Assembly: GCA_947494565.1 (NCBI GenBank)
Contig: CANLVG010000004.1
Coordinates: forward strand, 62,001-126,000
Source: an uncultured Flavobacteriaceae bacterium
Lineage (GTDB): Bacteria > Bacteroidota > Bacteroidia > Flavobacteriales > Flavobacteriaceae
Length of the DNA: 64,000 nt
Reading direction: 5' to 3'
This document shows positions 28,572 through 37,264 of this stretch, piece after piece. Within the stretch, counting starts at the first letter, position 1. Each line of letters opens with the position of its first letter. The notes beneath the pieces were generated by a model. It was not told the DNA's origin, did no database searches, and was given only the letters and a program-made list of their open reading frames with translations. A program made the position numbers and the translations under genes.

Positions 28572-29306
28572 TTACAACATATCAAGAAAATCGGATTTCT
28601 TTTGTCTTGAAACGGGAATTTTGTGGTTTGGCTTTAAGACAACATAACCATCCGTTTTGAGAAATTCCTTTATTTTATGAAGATTGATGATATACGAATT
28701 GTGTATCCTGAAAAAAGACTCTTGAGGCAAGATTTCGTTCACCTCTTTCAGTTTTTTTGTCAGTACCATTTTTTGGCCGTCAGCGAGGTAGATCGTGCTA
28801 TAATTTCCATCCGACTCGGCATAGACTATCTCATCGCTGTCAAGAAATACCAATTTTCCGTCCGTATTAAAGGTAATTTTCTTGTGGATCGAACGCGAAT
28901 TAAAGTTCAGTAGAATTTTTTCAAGCCTTTCTGCGGTGTAGTGTTTCGAATTGAACTTTTTTATTTTGACGATGGTGTCTCGAAGATCATCAGTGTCTAT
29001 AGGCTTTAAAAGGTAATCGATAGCCTCGTTTTTAAGGGCTTTGATGGCATATTGATTATAAGCCGTCGTAATGACGACCGGAAAATCTTTGTTCTTTAAT
29101 TTTTGGATGAACTGAAATCCGTCCATTGTTGGCATTTCAATATCCAAAAACAAGCAATCCGGCGTGTTCGTTTCAAGATGTCCCAAGGCTTCAAAGGGAT
29201 CGGTAAAAGATGCGGTCACCTCGATTTCCTCGCTAAAATTGGTCAATTCCCAAGATAAACTTTGCAATGCTTTTATTTCATCGTCTACAAGTACCGCTTC
29301 AATCAT
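28572..29306 (-). CDS. LytTR family response regulator
   Basis: 244-residue transcription factor. The N-terminal receiver has acidic pocket D8-D9, phospho-acceptor D55 in LFLDIEMPTMDG, and K101 in LLKPID. A C-terminal LytTR DNA-binding domain spans about 140-244 (IVYAESDGNYSTIY, FFRIHNSYIINL). It partners the TPR-LytS kinase that follows. Its targets probably include nearby promoters; a small secreted-peptide gene and an unknown protein lie divergently upstream. Confidence 0.93.
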   Translation of the reverse strand: MIEAVLVDDEIKALQSLSWELTNFSEEIEVTASFTDPFEALGHLETNTPDCLFLDIEMPTMDGFQFIQKLKNKDFPVVITTAYNQYAIKALKNEAIDYLLKPIDTDDLRDTIVKIKKFNSKHYTAERLEKILLNFNSRSIHKKITFNTDGKLVFLDSDEIVYAESDGNYSTIYLADGQKMVLTKKLKEVNEILPQESFFRIHNSYIINLHKIKEFLKTDGYVVLKPNHKIPVSRQKKSDFLDML

Positions 29307-29677
29307 ATGTTTTGTGGTTTTCTTCTCAAAAGAAAGTTAATCAAAATTAATGCGATGTACGATGATTTTAAAAAAAGATGTACCAATGGACGATATTCAA
29401 GTGTAATTGGTAAAAAAAGGCCCATAAATAATTTTTTACCACTAATCGTGTTATTTTTTCTGACTTTTTTTCGGTTTAGAATGATTTTTTTTGCCCTTTG
29501 CTAAAGGCGGGCCATATACGTTTGCAGTTTATACAGGATATTGTACCATTTGTACAGAAAAGCCAAATCTGACCTGAAGTATGGCATATTTTAGTGCCAG
29601 ATACACAGGTATCGTTTTAGTTCCCTCGGCTCAAAGTAGTGACAAGTTTAAGTGAAGGAAACTAAATAGTTGAAGTA
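29307..29677. promoter_or_regulatory. Divergent intergenic region with short inverted repeat
   Basis: 371 bases between the LytTR regulator and the 55-codon peptide gene, rich in T-runs (about 29420-29495). An inverted repeat TGTACCATTTGTACA (29542-29556, 5-base arms, 5-base spacer) lies 122 bases before the peptide start and could be a regulator site. An 80-codon plus frame that runs in from the regulator is a shadow. Confidence 0.35.
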
Positions 29678-29845
29678 ATGAAAAAATGTTTTATCATGTT
29701 TCTGTTTTTCGTACTCATGCTTTTAATAGCCGCTCTTACGGACAATGCCCAAGTCATTATTCAAGAAAGTCAAGGTGTTGAATATGCTAATGTTGAAATT
29801 CCAATGACGGGTGATGAGGTAAGAAGCACTATTGAAGCAGATTAA
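29678..29845 (+). CDS. Small secreted peptide, 55 residues
   Basis: A 55-codon gene. The N-terminus is a clear signal peptide: KKC, a long hydrophobic core (FIMFLFFVLMLLIAAL), then TDNAQ with A-x-A-like cleavage near residue 24. The mature part of about 31 residues is acidic and begins VIIQESQG. No family is recognised. It sits divergent from the LytTR/LytS pair, and its stop is 28 bases before the ATG of the next gene, so the two are probably co-transcribed. It may be a secreted signal or envelope microprotein; this is inference from size and position only. Confidence 0.55.
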   Translation: MKKCFIMFLFFVLMLLIAALTDNAQVIIQESQGVEYANVEIPMTGDEVRSTIEAD

Positions 29846-29873
29846 ACCAAATTCTGAAAAAACCGATCGAGAG

Positions 29874-30398
29874 ATGCAAGCTATTTTCCAAAAGTATTAT
29901 GGAGCGTTCCTATTGGTGCTTGGGCCTATAGTATTCATTTCAACCATGCAATCAAGCGATACGTCCAAAGAACTTTTCCAAGATAATTTAGTAGTAATTA
30001 ACAGCGAGGTGTATTCACAGGCCAAATTTGATACTGGGGTAGAAACCACCTATGACGGCACTGAGTTTACGACCTTGAACCTTCATATGCAAAATGAGTA
30101 TATGAGTGCTCCGCATTCCGTAGAAGTTATCATTTCCAAGAAAAGTGATTCAGGAGTAATAGGTCCGGGAAAATATAAAGTGGTCAAGGATAAAGACGGA
30201 TTTCTTAATTATAGGGACGGGGTTTTCGGTTTTTTGGACAGCAAAGACTCTGATAAGTTGCCCTTTTTCGCTCATTTCGGTGAAATTACGATAGCTGAAC
30301 TTGATGATGATGAAGTAAACGGGCATTTGAATATGTATTTTAAGAATGCCGTAGGTGACTCGATTCATATGCGGGGTGAGTTTTCTGGTCGACCCTAG
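29874..30398 (+). CDS. Membrane-anchored or secreted protein of unknown function
   Basis: About 174 residues. After a short lead (QAIFQKYY) comes a hydrophobic stretch (GAFLLVLGPIVFISTM) that may be a signal peptide or anchor. Then comes a soluble beta-rich domain with alternating polar strands (FTTLNLHMQNEYMS, HSVEVIISKK, GHLNMYFKNA) that looks like a small beta-barrel or sandwich. No family recognised. A TTG start at 29832 is possible and would overlap the peptide gene by 14 bases; the ATG at 29874 is preferred. Probably in one unit with the preceding peptide. Confidence 0.6.
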   Translation: MQAIFQKYYGAFLLVLGPIVFISTMQSSDTSKELFQDNLVVINSEVYSQAKFDTGVETTYDGTEFTTLNLHMQNEYMSAPHSVEVIISKKSDSGVIGPGKYKVVKDKDGFLNYRDGVFGFLDSKDSDKLPFFAHFGEITIAELDDDEVNGHLNMYFKNAVGDSIHMRGEFSGRP

Positions 30399-31196
30399 TA
30401 AAATGAGAGTTTAAAATAATACATATAGATGAATCGATATGGTATTCGGAAGAAGTTCATTTTTGGTTTGAAAATCAGGGATTTTGATGTAAAATGGTTA
30501 ATTTTACGATAACCCTTGTGCTTTGAGATACGTCGAAAACGGAAGGCATTTTCACCTAAAAAGTACATGTTCCGTTTATCAAAAAAATATTTAGTAAGTA
30601 AAAAGCTTTTAAGATTTTTATGAAACTGCCAATCCATCAGGTACGGCCTTGGGGGACACGTTCGAATAAAATGTGTTTGTTCTTGTAACTGCCCATCTGA
30701 TGAATTGTTGTATGCTAGGCACCAGACCAACTTGTGTTGGAACTTGGTGATTTGCTCGATTATAGGTTTCGGGGGAACTACCTGAATCAGCACCGATTGC
30801 AACAATTTTTAGATTTTAATCCTTCAGAAGGGTCGTACGGTTTGGCGGTATCATCTAATACCACGAAGAGCTTAAAAGCCATTTGGCTTCGATAAAGATC
30901 GACCTCATTATCAAAACCGGTCTTACACTGCGCTACACCCCTAGTATTTTCCCTTTGAGCAGCTGTTTTAATTCTTGTTTGTATTTGATCTTTAATAAAC
31001 GCTTAGAGATAGCGCTCAAGAACTCTTGGTGTTGCCATACCCTAGTAGAAAATGATTCAAGGTTTGCCACGCCATAAAAAAGTAAAAGCAGACGAAACAG
31101 GCAATTTTCTTTGTAAATGAAACGACTTCATATGCGAGGTGCATGGTACTTTAGTTAATGTTATAGATGAAAATCGCAAGAGCGACCCTGTTTTTC
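30399..31196. other. About 800 bases without a supportable gene
   Basis: A/T-rich DNA. A 136-codon minus frame (30395-30805) and a 64-codon plus frame (30883-31077) exist, but both have unnatural composition, no signal or domain, and no promoter-like element. A 42-codon minus frame (31016-31144) has one hydrophobic stretch only. The region ends in a strong plus-strand terminator, so something may be transcribed rightward here; it may be gene remains or a non-coding RNA. Confidence 0.4.
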
Positions 31197-31242
31197 AAAC
31201 CAAAAAGTATATTTGAAAACATACTTTTTGGTTTATTTTTTT
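31197..31242 (+). terminator. Strong rho-independent terminator
   Basis: AAACCAAAAAGTAT (31197-31210) pairs perfectly with ATACTTTTTGGTTT (31221-31234) around a 10-base loop, and ATTTTTTTG follows. A 14-bp stem. It ends rightward transcription. The closest plus-strand gene ends 800 bases earlier, so its source transcript is not identified. Confidence 0.75.
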
Positions 31243-31459
31243 GTGTTTAAGCTAATGTAAATTTTATGTAAAATATCATTTTCAGCTAAGCGTAATGTAC
31301 ATCAGTAGCGAGCCTAGATTTCAACATGTGATGTTAAAAACTTTGTGATGGAATCTTTAAAACACACATTTTAAATCCCTCTTTATTTTCCATCTTTGTA
31401 AGCCCAGCACCGGGGTACTATTCAACCCATTACACTAACTTTTTAAATTTCTTAAGACT

Positions 31460-32446
31460 ATGTCCACAGCGATAGAGCCAATCTTGGCAGAAAACGACGA
31501 CCGATTTGTAATTTTTCCTATAAAGCATCATGACTTGTGGGAATGGTATAAAAAGTGTGAGGCGTGCTTTTGGACTGCTGAGGAAATAGATTTAAGTGAA
31601 GATGTTACCGATTGGAACACGAAGCTAAGTGCTGATGAACAGTATTTCATTAAGCATATTCTTGCTTTTTTCGCTGCATCGGATGGTATCGTTAATGAAA
31701 ACCTTGCGGAGAACTTCGTTAGTGAAGTACAGTATGCCGAAGCGAAATTTTTCTACGGTTTTCAAATCATGATGGAGAATATTCACTCTGAAACGTATTC
31801 CCTTTTAATCGATACCTACGTAAAAGATGAAAAGGAAAAGAATATATTATTCAAAGCGTTAGAAAATTTTCCCGCAATCAAGAAGAAAGCGGATTGGGCA
31901 CTTAATTGGATCGAATCACCGAGTTTTGCCGAACGGCTAATTGCATTTGCCGCCGTAGAAGGTATTTTCTTTTCTGGCGCTTTTTGTTCCATATTTTGGT
32001 TAAAGAAAAGAGGATTGATGCCCGGACTTACCTTTTCCAATGAGTTGATTTCAAGAGATGAGGGCATGCATTGTGATTATGCGGTCCACTTGCACAACAA
32101 ACATTTGATCAACAAAGTACCAAAAGAACGTATTACCCAGATATTGACAAACGCCCTGGATATTGAACGAGAGTTCATTACAGAGTCATTACCGGTTAGC
32201 CTTATCGGTATGAACGCCAAGTTGATGACTCAATACCTAGAGTTTGTGACGGATAGACTGTTGGTCGAATTGGAATGTGATAGAGTATACAATTCTACCA
32301 ATCCGTTCGATTTCATGGACATGATTTCCCTTCAAGGAAAAACCAATTTCTTTGAAAAAAGGGTTTCTGAATACCAGAAGGCCGGAGTGCTCAATAAGGA
32401 AAAAGACGAAGACGCCCAGAAAATCAGCTTCGACGCAGATTTTTAA
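31460..32446 (+). CDS. nrdB: Ribonucleoside-diphosphate reductase small subunit
   Basis: 328-residue class I R2 subunit. Metal-site residues are visible: D44 (EEIDLS), E80 or E84 region (VNENLAENF), E106 and H109 (MENIHSETY). The radical tyrosine Y113 is placed as Y177 in mouse R2. So this is the tyrosyl-radical (class Ia, eukaryote-like) kind. It generates the radical used by NrdA to make deoxyribonucleotides. nrdA follows after 115 bases containing a hairpin and a palindrome. A likely promoter is CATCTTTG near 31390-31400. Confidence 0.96.
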   Translation: MSTAIEPILAENDDRFVIFPIKHHDLWEWYKKCEACFWTAEEIDLSEDVTDWNTKLSADEQYFIKHILAFFAASDGIVNENLAENFVSEVQYAEAKFFYGFQIMMENIHSETYSLLIDTYVKDEKEKNILFKALENFPAIKKKADWALNWIESPSFAERLIAFAAVEGIFFSGAFCSIFWLKKRGLMPGLTFSNELISRDEGMHCDYAVHLHNKHLINKVPKERITQILTNALDIEREFITESLPVSLIGMNAKLMTQYLEFVTDRLLVELECDRVYNSTNPFDFMDMISLQGKTNFFEKRVSEYQKAGVLNKEKDEDAQKISFDADF

Positions 32447-32458
32447 CAGATGCCCGAA

Positions 32459-32518
32459 AACCCGCTCATTACTGAGGGGGTTCTTTCGATGCACTGACAA
32501 AATGTTAAAATTTTAACA
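32459..32518 (+). promoter_or_regulatory. Hairpin plus perfect 16-base palindrome between nrdB and nrdA
   Basis: AACCCGCTC (32459-32467) pairs with GAGGGGGTT (32474-32482) with one mismatch, followed by CTTTC: a leaky terminator or processing hairpin. At 32503-32518 TGTTAAAATTTTAACA is a perfect palindrome. A half-site TGTTAAAA occurs at 32 bases from the start of the nrdB leader, at 31332-31339. Together they could set the ratio of NrdA to NrdB or bind a repressor; neither matches an NrdR box that I know. Confidence 0.45.
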
Positions 32519-32561
32519 ACTTTACTAACCAAAATATTTCCTAAAAAATAATTGTAGCCAT

Positions 32562-35057
32562 ATGTATGTATTAAAAAGAGACGGAAGAAAAGAGCTGGTC
32601 ATGTTCGATAAGATCACGGCCAGAGTTCGAAAATTATGCTACGGGTTAAACCCGTTGGTAGACCCATTGAAAGTGGCCATGCGTGTTATCGAAGGTCTAT
32701 ATGATGGGGTGACGACCTCCGAGTTGGATAATCTTGCTGCAGAGATTGCGGCAACCATGACGACGACACATCCTGACTATGCAAAATTGGCTGCGCGTAT
32801 TTCTGTTTCCAACCTTCATAAAAATACGAAGAAGTCGTTCTCCGAGACCATGAAAGACCTCTTCGTGTATGTCAATCCGAGAACGGGCAAGAAAGCTCCT
32901 TTGCTCTCGAAAGAGGTGTTTAAGGTGATACAGGACAATGCGGAAAGATTGGATTCCACTATTATTTACAACCGAGATTTTGGCTACGATTATTTCGGTT
33001 TTAAAACCTTGGAACGTTCGTACCTCTTAAAACTGAATGGCAAGATAGCGGAGCGTCCACAGCATATGTTGATGCGTGTTTCCGTCGGCATACATTTAGA
33101 TGATTTGGATGCGGCAATAGAGACTTACGAACTCATGTCAAAAAAGTACTTTACGCATGCAACACCGACACTGTTCAATTCAGGTACCCCAAAACCCCAA
33201 ATGTCCTCATGCTTTTTATTGGCTATGAAAGACGATAGCATCGATGGTATCTATGACACCTTGAAACAGACTGCCAAGATATCGCAGTCTGCAGGAGGAA
33301 TCGGTCTTTCTATACATAATATTAGAGCTACCGGCTCATACATTTCAGGTACCAATGGCACCTCAAATGGTATCGTGCCCATGCTACGCGTATTTAATGA
33401 TACAGCGCGCTATGTTGACCAAGGTGGTGGAAAGCGAAAAGGTAGTTTCGCCATATATATGGAGCCATGGCACGCTGACATCTATGAGTTCTTAGACTTG
33501 AAGAAGAACCACGGGAAGGAAGAAATGCGTGCTCGCGACTTATTCTACGCCATGTGGATTTCCGATTTATTCATGAAAAGGGTAGAGGCTAACGAAGACT
33601 GGACCTTGATGTGTCCAAACGAGTGCCCGGGACTTTTTACGAGTCATAGTGAAGAGTTCGAAGCCTTATATACGAAGTACGAGGCGGAAGGTAAAGGTCG
33701 TAAAACGGTCAAGGCACGTGATTTGTGGGAAAAGATCTTAGAGTCGCAAATTGAGACCGGTACACCCTACATGCTATATAAAGATGCGGCCAATCGCAAG
33801 AGCAACCAGAAGAATCTTGGTACCATACGGTCTTCAAATCTATGTACCGAAATTCTAGAATATACCTCTCCTGATGAAGTCGCGGTATGTAATTTGGCGT
33901 CCATTGCCTTACCGATGTTCGTCAAAAATGGGGAGTTCGACCATAAAGAACTGTTCAAGGTGACCAAGCGGGTGACCAAAAACCTGAACAGGGTAATCGA
34001 TAGAAATTACTACCCCGTAAAGGAGGCGGAAAATTCAAATATGCGTCACCGACCGATCGGTCTCGGGGTACAAGGGTTGGCAGATGCCTTCATTATGTTG
34101 CGTTTGCCGTTTACCAGTGACGCTGCAAAAAAGCTCAATCAAGAGATTTTTGAAACACTATATTTTGCTGCGGTAACCGCTTCTATGGAAGCTGCCAAGC
34201 AAGAGGGATCCTACTCTTCCTACGAAGGGTCGCCTATTTCCGAAGGACAGTTTCAACATAACCTTTGGAATATCAAGGACGAAGAGCTATCAGGAAGATG
34301 GGATTGGTCAAAATTGCGTAAAGATGTGAAAAAACACGGGGTTCGTAACTCATTACTGGTAGCCCCTATGCCAACCGCATCCACTTCCCAGATTTTAGGA
34401 AATAATGAGTGTTTCGAACCATATACTTCTAACATTTATACGAGAAGGGTACTTTCAGGGGAATTTATTGTTGTAAATAAACACCTTCTTGAAGATTTGG
34501 TTAGACTGGGCTTGTGGAATGAGAATATGAAACAAGAGTTGATGCGTGCCAACGGTTCCATACAACACATTGAAACCATTCCTCAAGAGATTAGGGAATT
34601 GTACAAAACCGTTTGGGAACTCAGTATGAAAGACATTATCGACATGAGTCGTCAGCGCGGTTATTTTATTGATCAGAGTCAGTCGCTGAACCTATTCATG
34701 GAAAACGCCAATTACTCTAAATTGACATCAATGCATTTCTATGCGTGGAAGAGCGGCCTGAAAACCGGAATGTACTATCTCCGCACGAAAGCTGCAGTCG
34801 ATGCAATTAAGTTCACCTTGGACAACACCAAGAAAAAGGAAATGCCTATCAGCGTAGCTGCGGAGGCGGAAGTTGCTGCGGCGACACCACCACCGACAGC
34901 AGAGGCAGCGGCGGCCATACAAGTACAAACTACTCCTGTTGTTGCGGCACAGTCGGAAACCGACATACAGCCTATGACTCCTCAAGAAATGAAGGAAATG
35001 ATAGCGCGTGCCAAAGAAGGACAAGCCGATGATGATTGCCTAATGTGCGGTTCGTAA
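32562..35057 (+). CDS. nrdA: Ribonucleoside-diphosphate reductase large subunit
   Basis: 831-residue class I NrdA. It has an N-terminal ATP-cone (about 1-92, starting [10 protein letters not shown]), which senses dATP/ATP. The barrel core has reduced-substrate cysteines near 216 (MSSCFLL) and the active-site loop NLCTEIL near 428. The redox tail C826-L-M-C829-GS is complete. Between the core and the tail is an Ala/Pro-rich linker of about 45 residues (760-803), longer and lower in complexity than usual, which would act as a flexible arm for the tail. It forms the enzyme with NrdB encoded upstream. Confidence 0.96.
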   Translation: MYVLKRDGRKELVMFDKITARVRKLCYGLNPLVDPLKVAMRVIEGLYDGVTTSELDNLAAEIAATMTTTHPDYAKLAARISVSNLHKNTKKSFSETMKDLFVYVNPRTGKKAPLLSKEVFKVIQDNAERLDSTIIYNRDFGYDYFGFKTLERSYLLKLNGKIAERPQHMLMRVSVGIHLDDLDAAIETYELMSKKYFTHATPTLFNSGTPKPQMSSCFLLAMKDDSIDGIYDTLKQTAKISQSAGGIGLSIHNIRATGSYISGTNGTSNGIVPMLRVFNDTARYVDQGGGKRKGSFAIYMEPWHADIYEFLDLKKNHGKEEMRARDLFYAMWISDLFMKRVEANEDWTLMCPNECPGLFTSHSEEFEALYTKYEAEGKGRKTVKARDLWEKILESQIETGTPYMLYKDAANRKSNQKNLGTIRSSNLCTEILEYTSPDEVAVCNLASIALPMFVKNGEFDHKELFKVTKRVTKNLNRVIDRNYYPVKEAENSNMRHRPIGLGVQGLADAFIMLRLPFTSDAAKKLNQEIFETLYFAAVTASMEAAKQEGSYSSYEGSPISEGQFQHNLWNIKDEELSGRWDWSKLRKDVKKHGVRNSLLVAPMPTASTSQILGNNECFEPYTSNIYTRRVLSGEFIVVNKHLLEDLVRLGLWNENMKQELMRANGSIQHIETIPQEIRELYKTVWELSMKDIIDMSRQRGYFIDQSQSLNLFMENANYSKLTSMHFYAWKSGLKTGMYYLRTKAAVDAIKFTLDNTKKKEMPISVAAEAEVAAATPPPTAEAAAAIQVQTTPVVAAQSETDIQPMTPQEMKEMIARAKEGQADDDCLMCGS

Positions 35058-35088
35058 TATGATGTAGTAAAAAACTCGAGACTTTTTT

Positions 35089-35117
35089 AAACCCTGGCCT
35101 AGTGCCGGGGTTTCTTA
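35089..35117 (+). terminator. Terminator of the nrd operon
   Basis: AAACCCTGGC (35089-35098), loop of five bases, GCCGGGGTTT (35104-35113; one G-U pair), then TCTTA. It lies 32 bases after the nrdA stop. Confidence 0.7.
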
Positions 35118-35147
35118 CGTTATAGAAAGATTTCGGGAGGGTAATAA

Positions 35148-35174
35148 ACAAAAAAGTCCCAAAAAGGTTTGGGA
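35148..35174 (-). terminator. Minus-strand terminator after two small genes
   Basis: On the minus strand TCCCAAA (35174-35168), loop CCTT, TTTGGGA (35163-35157), then CTTTTTTGTTT. It shows that something transcribed leftward ends here; the only candidates are the small reading frames at 35205-35288 and 35463-35630. Confidence 0.75.
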
Positions 35175-35204
35175 ATGATTGTAGTGAATTACGCTAATGA
35201 TGGT

Positions 35205-35288
35205 CTATTTCTCAACGTATGGTTTGACCGCCATGGAAAATACATAAGCTGCAACGTAAATAAATAATATGATAAGATATTTGTCCAT
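35205..35288 (-). CDS. 27-residue single-helix membrane microprotein
   Basis: A 27-codon gene. The product is M-D-K followed by one hydrophobic helix (YLIILFIYVAAYVFSMAV) and a short basic-acidic end (KPYVEK). Too short for ordinary gene finders. Support: it ends 31 bases before a strong minus-strand terminator, and TAATCTTTTTG, a loose -7 element, lies about 45 bases upstream near 35322-35332. Function unknown; one-helix proteins of this size are often regulatory partners of larger membrane proteins. Needs translation evidence. Confidence 0.45.
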   Translation of the reverse strand: MDKYLIILFIYVAAYVFSMAVKPYVEK

Positions 35289-35462
35289 GCCCCGATAGTT
35301 GTTAGAGTATATACGCTACTACTAACGCAAAAAGATTACGCTTAGTGCAAATAAAGGCAGAAAATACCGATAAAAGTGATAACATTAACGATAATTAACA
35401 CATTTTGAGTCTATTTAACCAATTTTGACATGATGGGATAGTAATCTATCAAGAACCATAGA

Positions 35463-35630
35463 TTAGAATAAATAACTCATAACACTTTCCCTGATTTGAT
35501 GGAAATTAATGTGCCATTGAGGACGTATGGATTTCTTCGTATTTCTTTCCGGGCCAAAAAATGTAAACGCTAGTTTAGCAACAAACATCAATGTGAAATA
35601 GCCGATTATGGTGTAAAAGTATGCGGTCAT
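35463..35630 (-). CDS. 55-residue membrane protein of unknown function
   Basis: A 55-codon gene. The N-terminal half is one hydrophobic helix (YTIIGYFTLMFVAKLAFTFF), and the C-terminal half is soluble with basic residues (PERNTKKSIRPQW, then HQIRESV). Codon use resembles the neighbouring genes, and the frame is closed by a normal stop. It is upstream of the 27-codon gene on the same strand (174 bases apart), and both probably end at the terminator at 35174. No family recognised. Confidence 0.5.
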   Translation of the reverse strand: MTAYFYTIIGYFTLMFVAKLAFTFFGPERNTKKSIRPQWHINFHQIRESVMSYLF

Positions 35631-35732
35631 ATATAAAGAACGTTGAGTGTAGGCCGTATCTTACATCGGTAGTATGCAGTATGTCGAAAAAGTGCTAACT
35701 TTTCGATGAAGTGCGTTTTGGGATTTAAATCT

Positions 35733-35798
35733 TCGATGAACTACATTATCTGCTGTAGTTCATCGATGTTTTATTTAAAAAAGGCCTTCGTATATTTA
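35733..35798 (+). promoter_or_regulatory. Leader hairpin and promoter element before trpB2
   Basis: TCGATGAACTACA (35733-35745) is perfectly repeated in inverse at 35754-35766 around an 8-base loop. A third copy of the core TTCGATGAA occurs at 35702-35710. TATATTTA (35791-35798), close to TAnnTTTG, follows, 23 bases before the trpB2 ATG. Operator or attenuator-like; T-richness after the stem is modest. Confidence 0.5.
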
Positions 35799-35820
35799 GT
35801 ACAAACAAATCAATAGCTAG

Positions 35821-37188
35821 ATGAAACAACGAAAATTTATACTTGAGGAAAATGAGATACCGGAGTACTGGTACAATATTGTGGCCGATATGCCGAACAA
35901 ACCTTTACCTCCCCTGCACCCAGGTACGTTAGAGCCTATCGGACCAGATGCCCTAGCACCACTATTTCCGATGGCCTTGATCGAACAAGAGGTAAGTACT
36001 GAAAAGTGGATTGAAATTCCGGATGAGGTGCGAAACATCTATTCGCTCTGGCGACCCACACCTTTATATCGGGCACATAGTCTTGAAAAGGCTTTGGATA
36101 CCCCTGCGAAAATCTACTATAAATATGAAGGGGTAAGCCCTTCGGGATCTCACAAACCGAATACCGCGGTTCCCCAAGCGTATTATAGCAAACAGGAAGG
36201 AGTAAAAAAAATAACAACGGAAACCGGTGCGGGCCAGTGGGGAAGTGCACTGAGTTTTGCCTGTCAGCATTTCGGTATTGAATGTGACGTATATATGGTA
36301 AAGCTCTCGTATGAACACAAACCGTACAGAAAATCGATGATGAATGCTTGGGGAGCGAATGTCTTTGCCTCGCCGACAAACTTGACCCAAGCCGGACGAA
36401 ACATTTTAGAGGCCGATCCCAATAGCCCGGGATCTCTTGGCATTGCTATTTCCGAAGCTGTCGAGATGGCCGCGCAGCGTGAAGACACCAAGTATGCCCT
36501 AGGAAGCGTTTTAAACCATGTAAAACTACACCAGACTATAATTGGTCAAGAAGCCATCAAACAGATGGAAAAAGCCGGGGATATGCCCGATATCGTTATA
36601 GCTCCTTTTGGGGGAGGTTCTAATTTTGCCGGATTGGCTTTTCCATTCCTACGACTAAATATAGATGAAGGTCGTACCATTAGATGTATTGCCAGTGAGC
36701 CTACTTCCTGCCCTAAGCTTACTAGGGGGGTATTTCGATATGATTTCGGCGACACCGGCGGAATGACACCTCTACTGCCCATGTATACGCTAGGGCATGA
36801 TTTTGTGCCCGCACCGATACACGCAGGCGGATTACGATATCACGGTGCTGGGGTTATTGTGAGCCAGCTCTTAAGGGATGGATTGATCGAAGCGGTCGCA
36901 CATGATAATCTGGAAGTGTTCGAAGCAGGAGTGCTCTTTGCCAAAACCGAAGGAATAATTCCGGCTCCAGAAGCTACACACGGAATTGCTACGGTAATTG
37001 CGGAAGCTAAAAAATGCAAGGAAGAAGGGAAGTCAAAGACTATACTATTCAACCTATGTGGGCATGGTAACTTTGACATGAAAGCCTATGACGACTACTT
37101 TGGGGGGAAAATCGTGAAGCACGAATTATCGCAAGAAGAAATCAACGCCTCCATAGCCCAACTGAATACCCCGGAAATTTCTTCCTGA
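35821..37188 (+). CDS. Tryptophan synthase beta-like protein, type 2 (TrpB2)
   Basis: 455-residue PLP enzyme. The PLP lysine is K112 in PSGSHKPNTA. The glycine-rich phosphate loop is GGGSNFAGLAF near 262, and the catalytic Glu side is TTETGAGQWGSA. The N-terminal extension (PEYWYNIVADMP) and overall length of about 450 mark the TrpB2 group, distinct from TrpB1 of the trp operon. It joins indole and serine to make tryptophan. It stands alone without trpA, so it may scavenge indole or use an unusual serine-like substrate. Regulated probably through the hairpin region upstream. Confidence 0.92.
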   Translation: MKQRKFILEENEIPEYWYNIVADMPNKPLPPLHPGTLEPIGPDALAPLFPMALIEQEVSTEKWIEIPDEVRNIYSLWRPTPLYRAHSLEKALDTPAKIYYKYEGVSPSGSHKPNTAVPQAYYSKQEGVKKITTETGAGQWGSALSFACQHFGIECDVYMVKLSYEHKPYRKSMMNAWGANVFASPTNLTQAGRNILEADPNSPGSLGIAISEAVEMAAQREDTKYALGSVLNHVKLHQTIIGQEAIKQMEKAGDMPDIVIAPFGGGSNFAGLAFPFLRLNIDEGRTIRCIASEPTSCPKLTRGVFRYDFGDTGGMTPLLPMYTLGHDFVPAPIHAGGLRYHGAGVIVSQLLRDGLIEAVAHDNLEVFEAGVLFAKTEGIIPAPEATHGIATVIAEAKKCKEEGKSKTILFNLCGHGNFDMKAYDDYFGGKIVKHELSQEEINASIAQLNTPEISS

Positions 37189-37211
37189 AGGCAGAGGGTA
37201 TAAATAAATCG

Positions 37212-37240
37212 AAAAAGAGCTTCCCAGGGGAAGCTCTTTT
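37212..37240. terminator. Bidirectional terminator between trpB2 and the keto-sugar genes
   Basis: AAAAGAGCTTCCC and GGGAAGCTCTTTT flank an AG centre (37213-37240), followed by ATTTTCCTTTT on the plus strand and preceded by A-runs, so it works both ways. It closes trpB2 and the minus-strand GMC operon. Confidence 0.75.
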
Positions 37241-37264
37241 ATTTTCCTTTTAGAATCGAATTCA

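Noticed and set aside
29262-29504. 80-codon plus-strand frame in the regulator upstream region
   Set aside because: It begins inside the LytTR regulator and is T-rich; a shadow frame.
30395-30805. 136-codon minus-strand frame
   Set aside because: Unnatural composition, no recognisable motif or neighbour support; may be chance in A/T-rich DNA or a decayed gene.
30883-31077. 64-codon plus-strand frame before the orphan terminator
   Set aside because: Tempting because of the terminator, but no leader or promoter element and no sensible protein features.
31016-31144. 42-codon minus-strand frame with one hydrophobic stretch
   Set aside because: No terminator on its strand and no conserved-looking start; weaker than the two small genes near 35.2-35.6 kb.
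31243-31459. Riboswitch or NrdR box before nrdB
   Set aside because: No conserved cobalamin-type box or paired NrdR palindrome could be found; only a half-site TGTTAAAA.
34728-35024. 98- and 63-codon minus frames opposite the NrdA tail
   Set aside because: Shadows produced by the Ala-rich coding repeat of nrdA.
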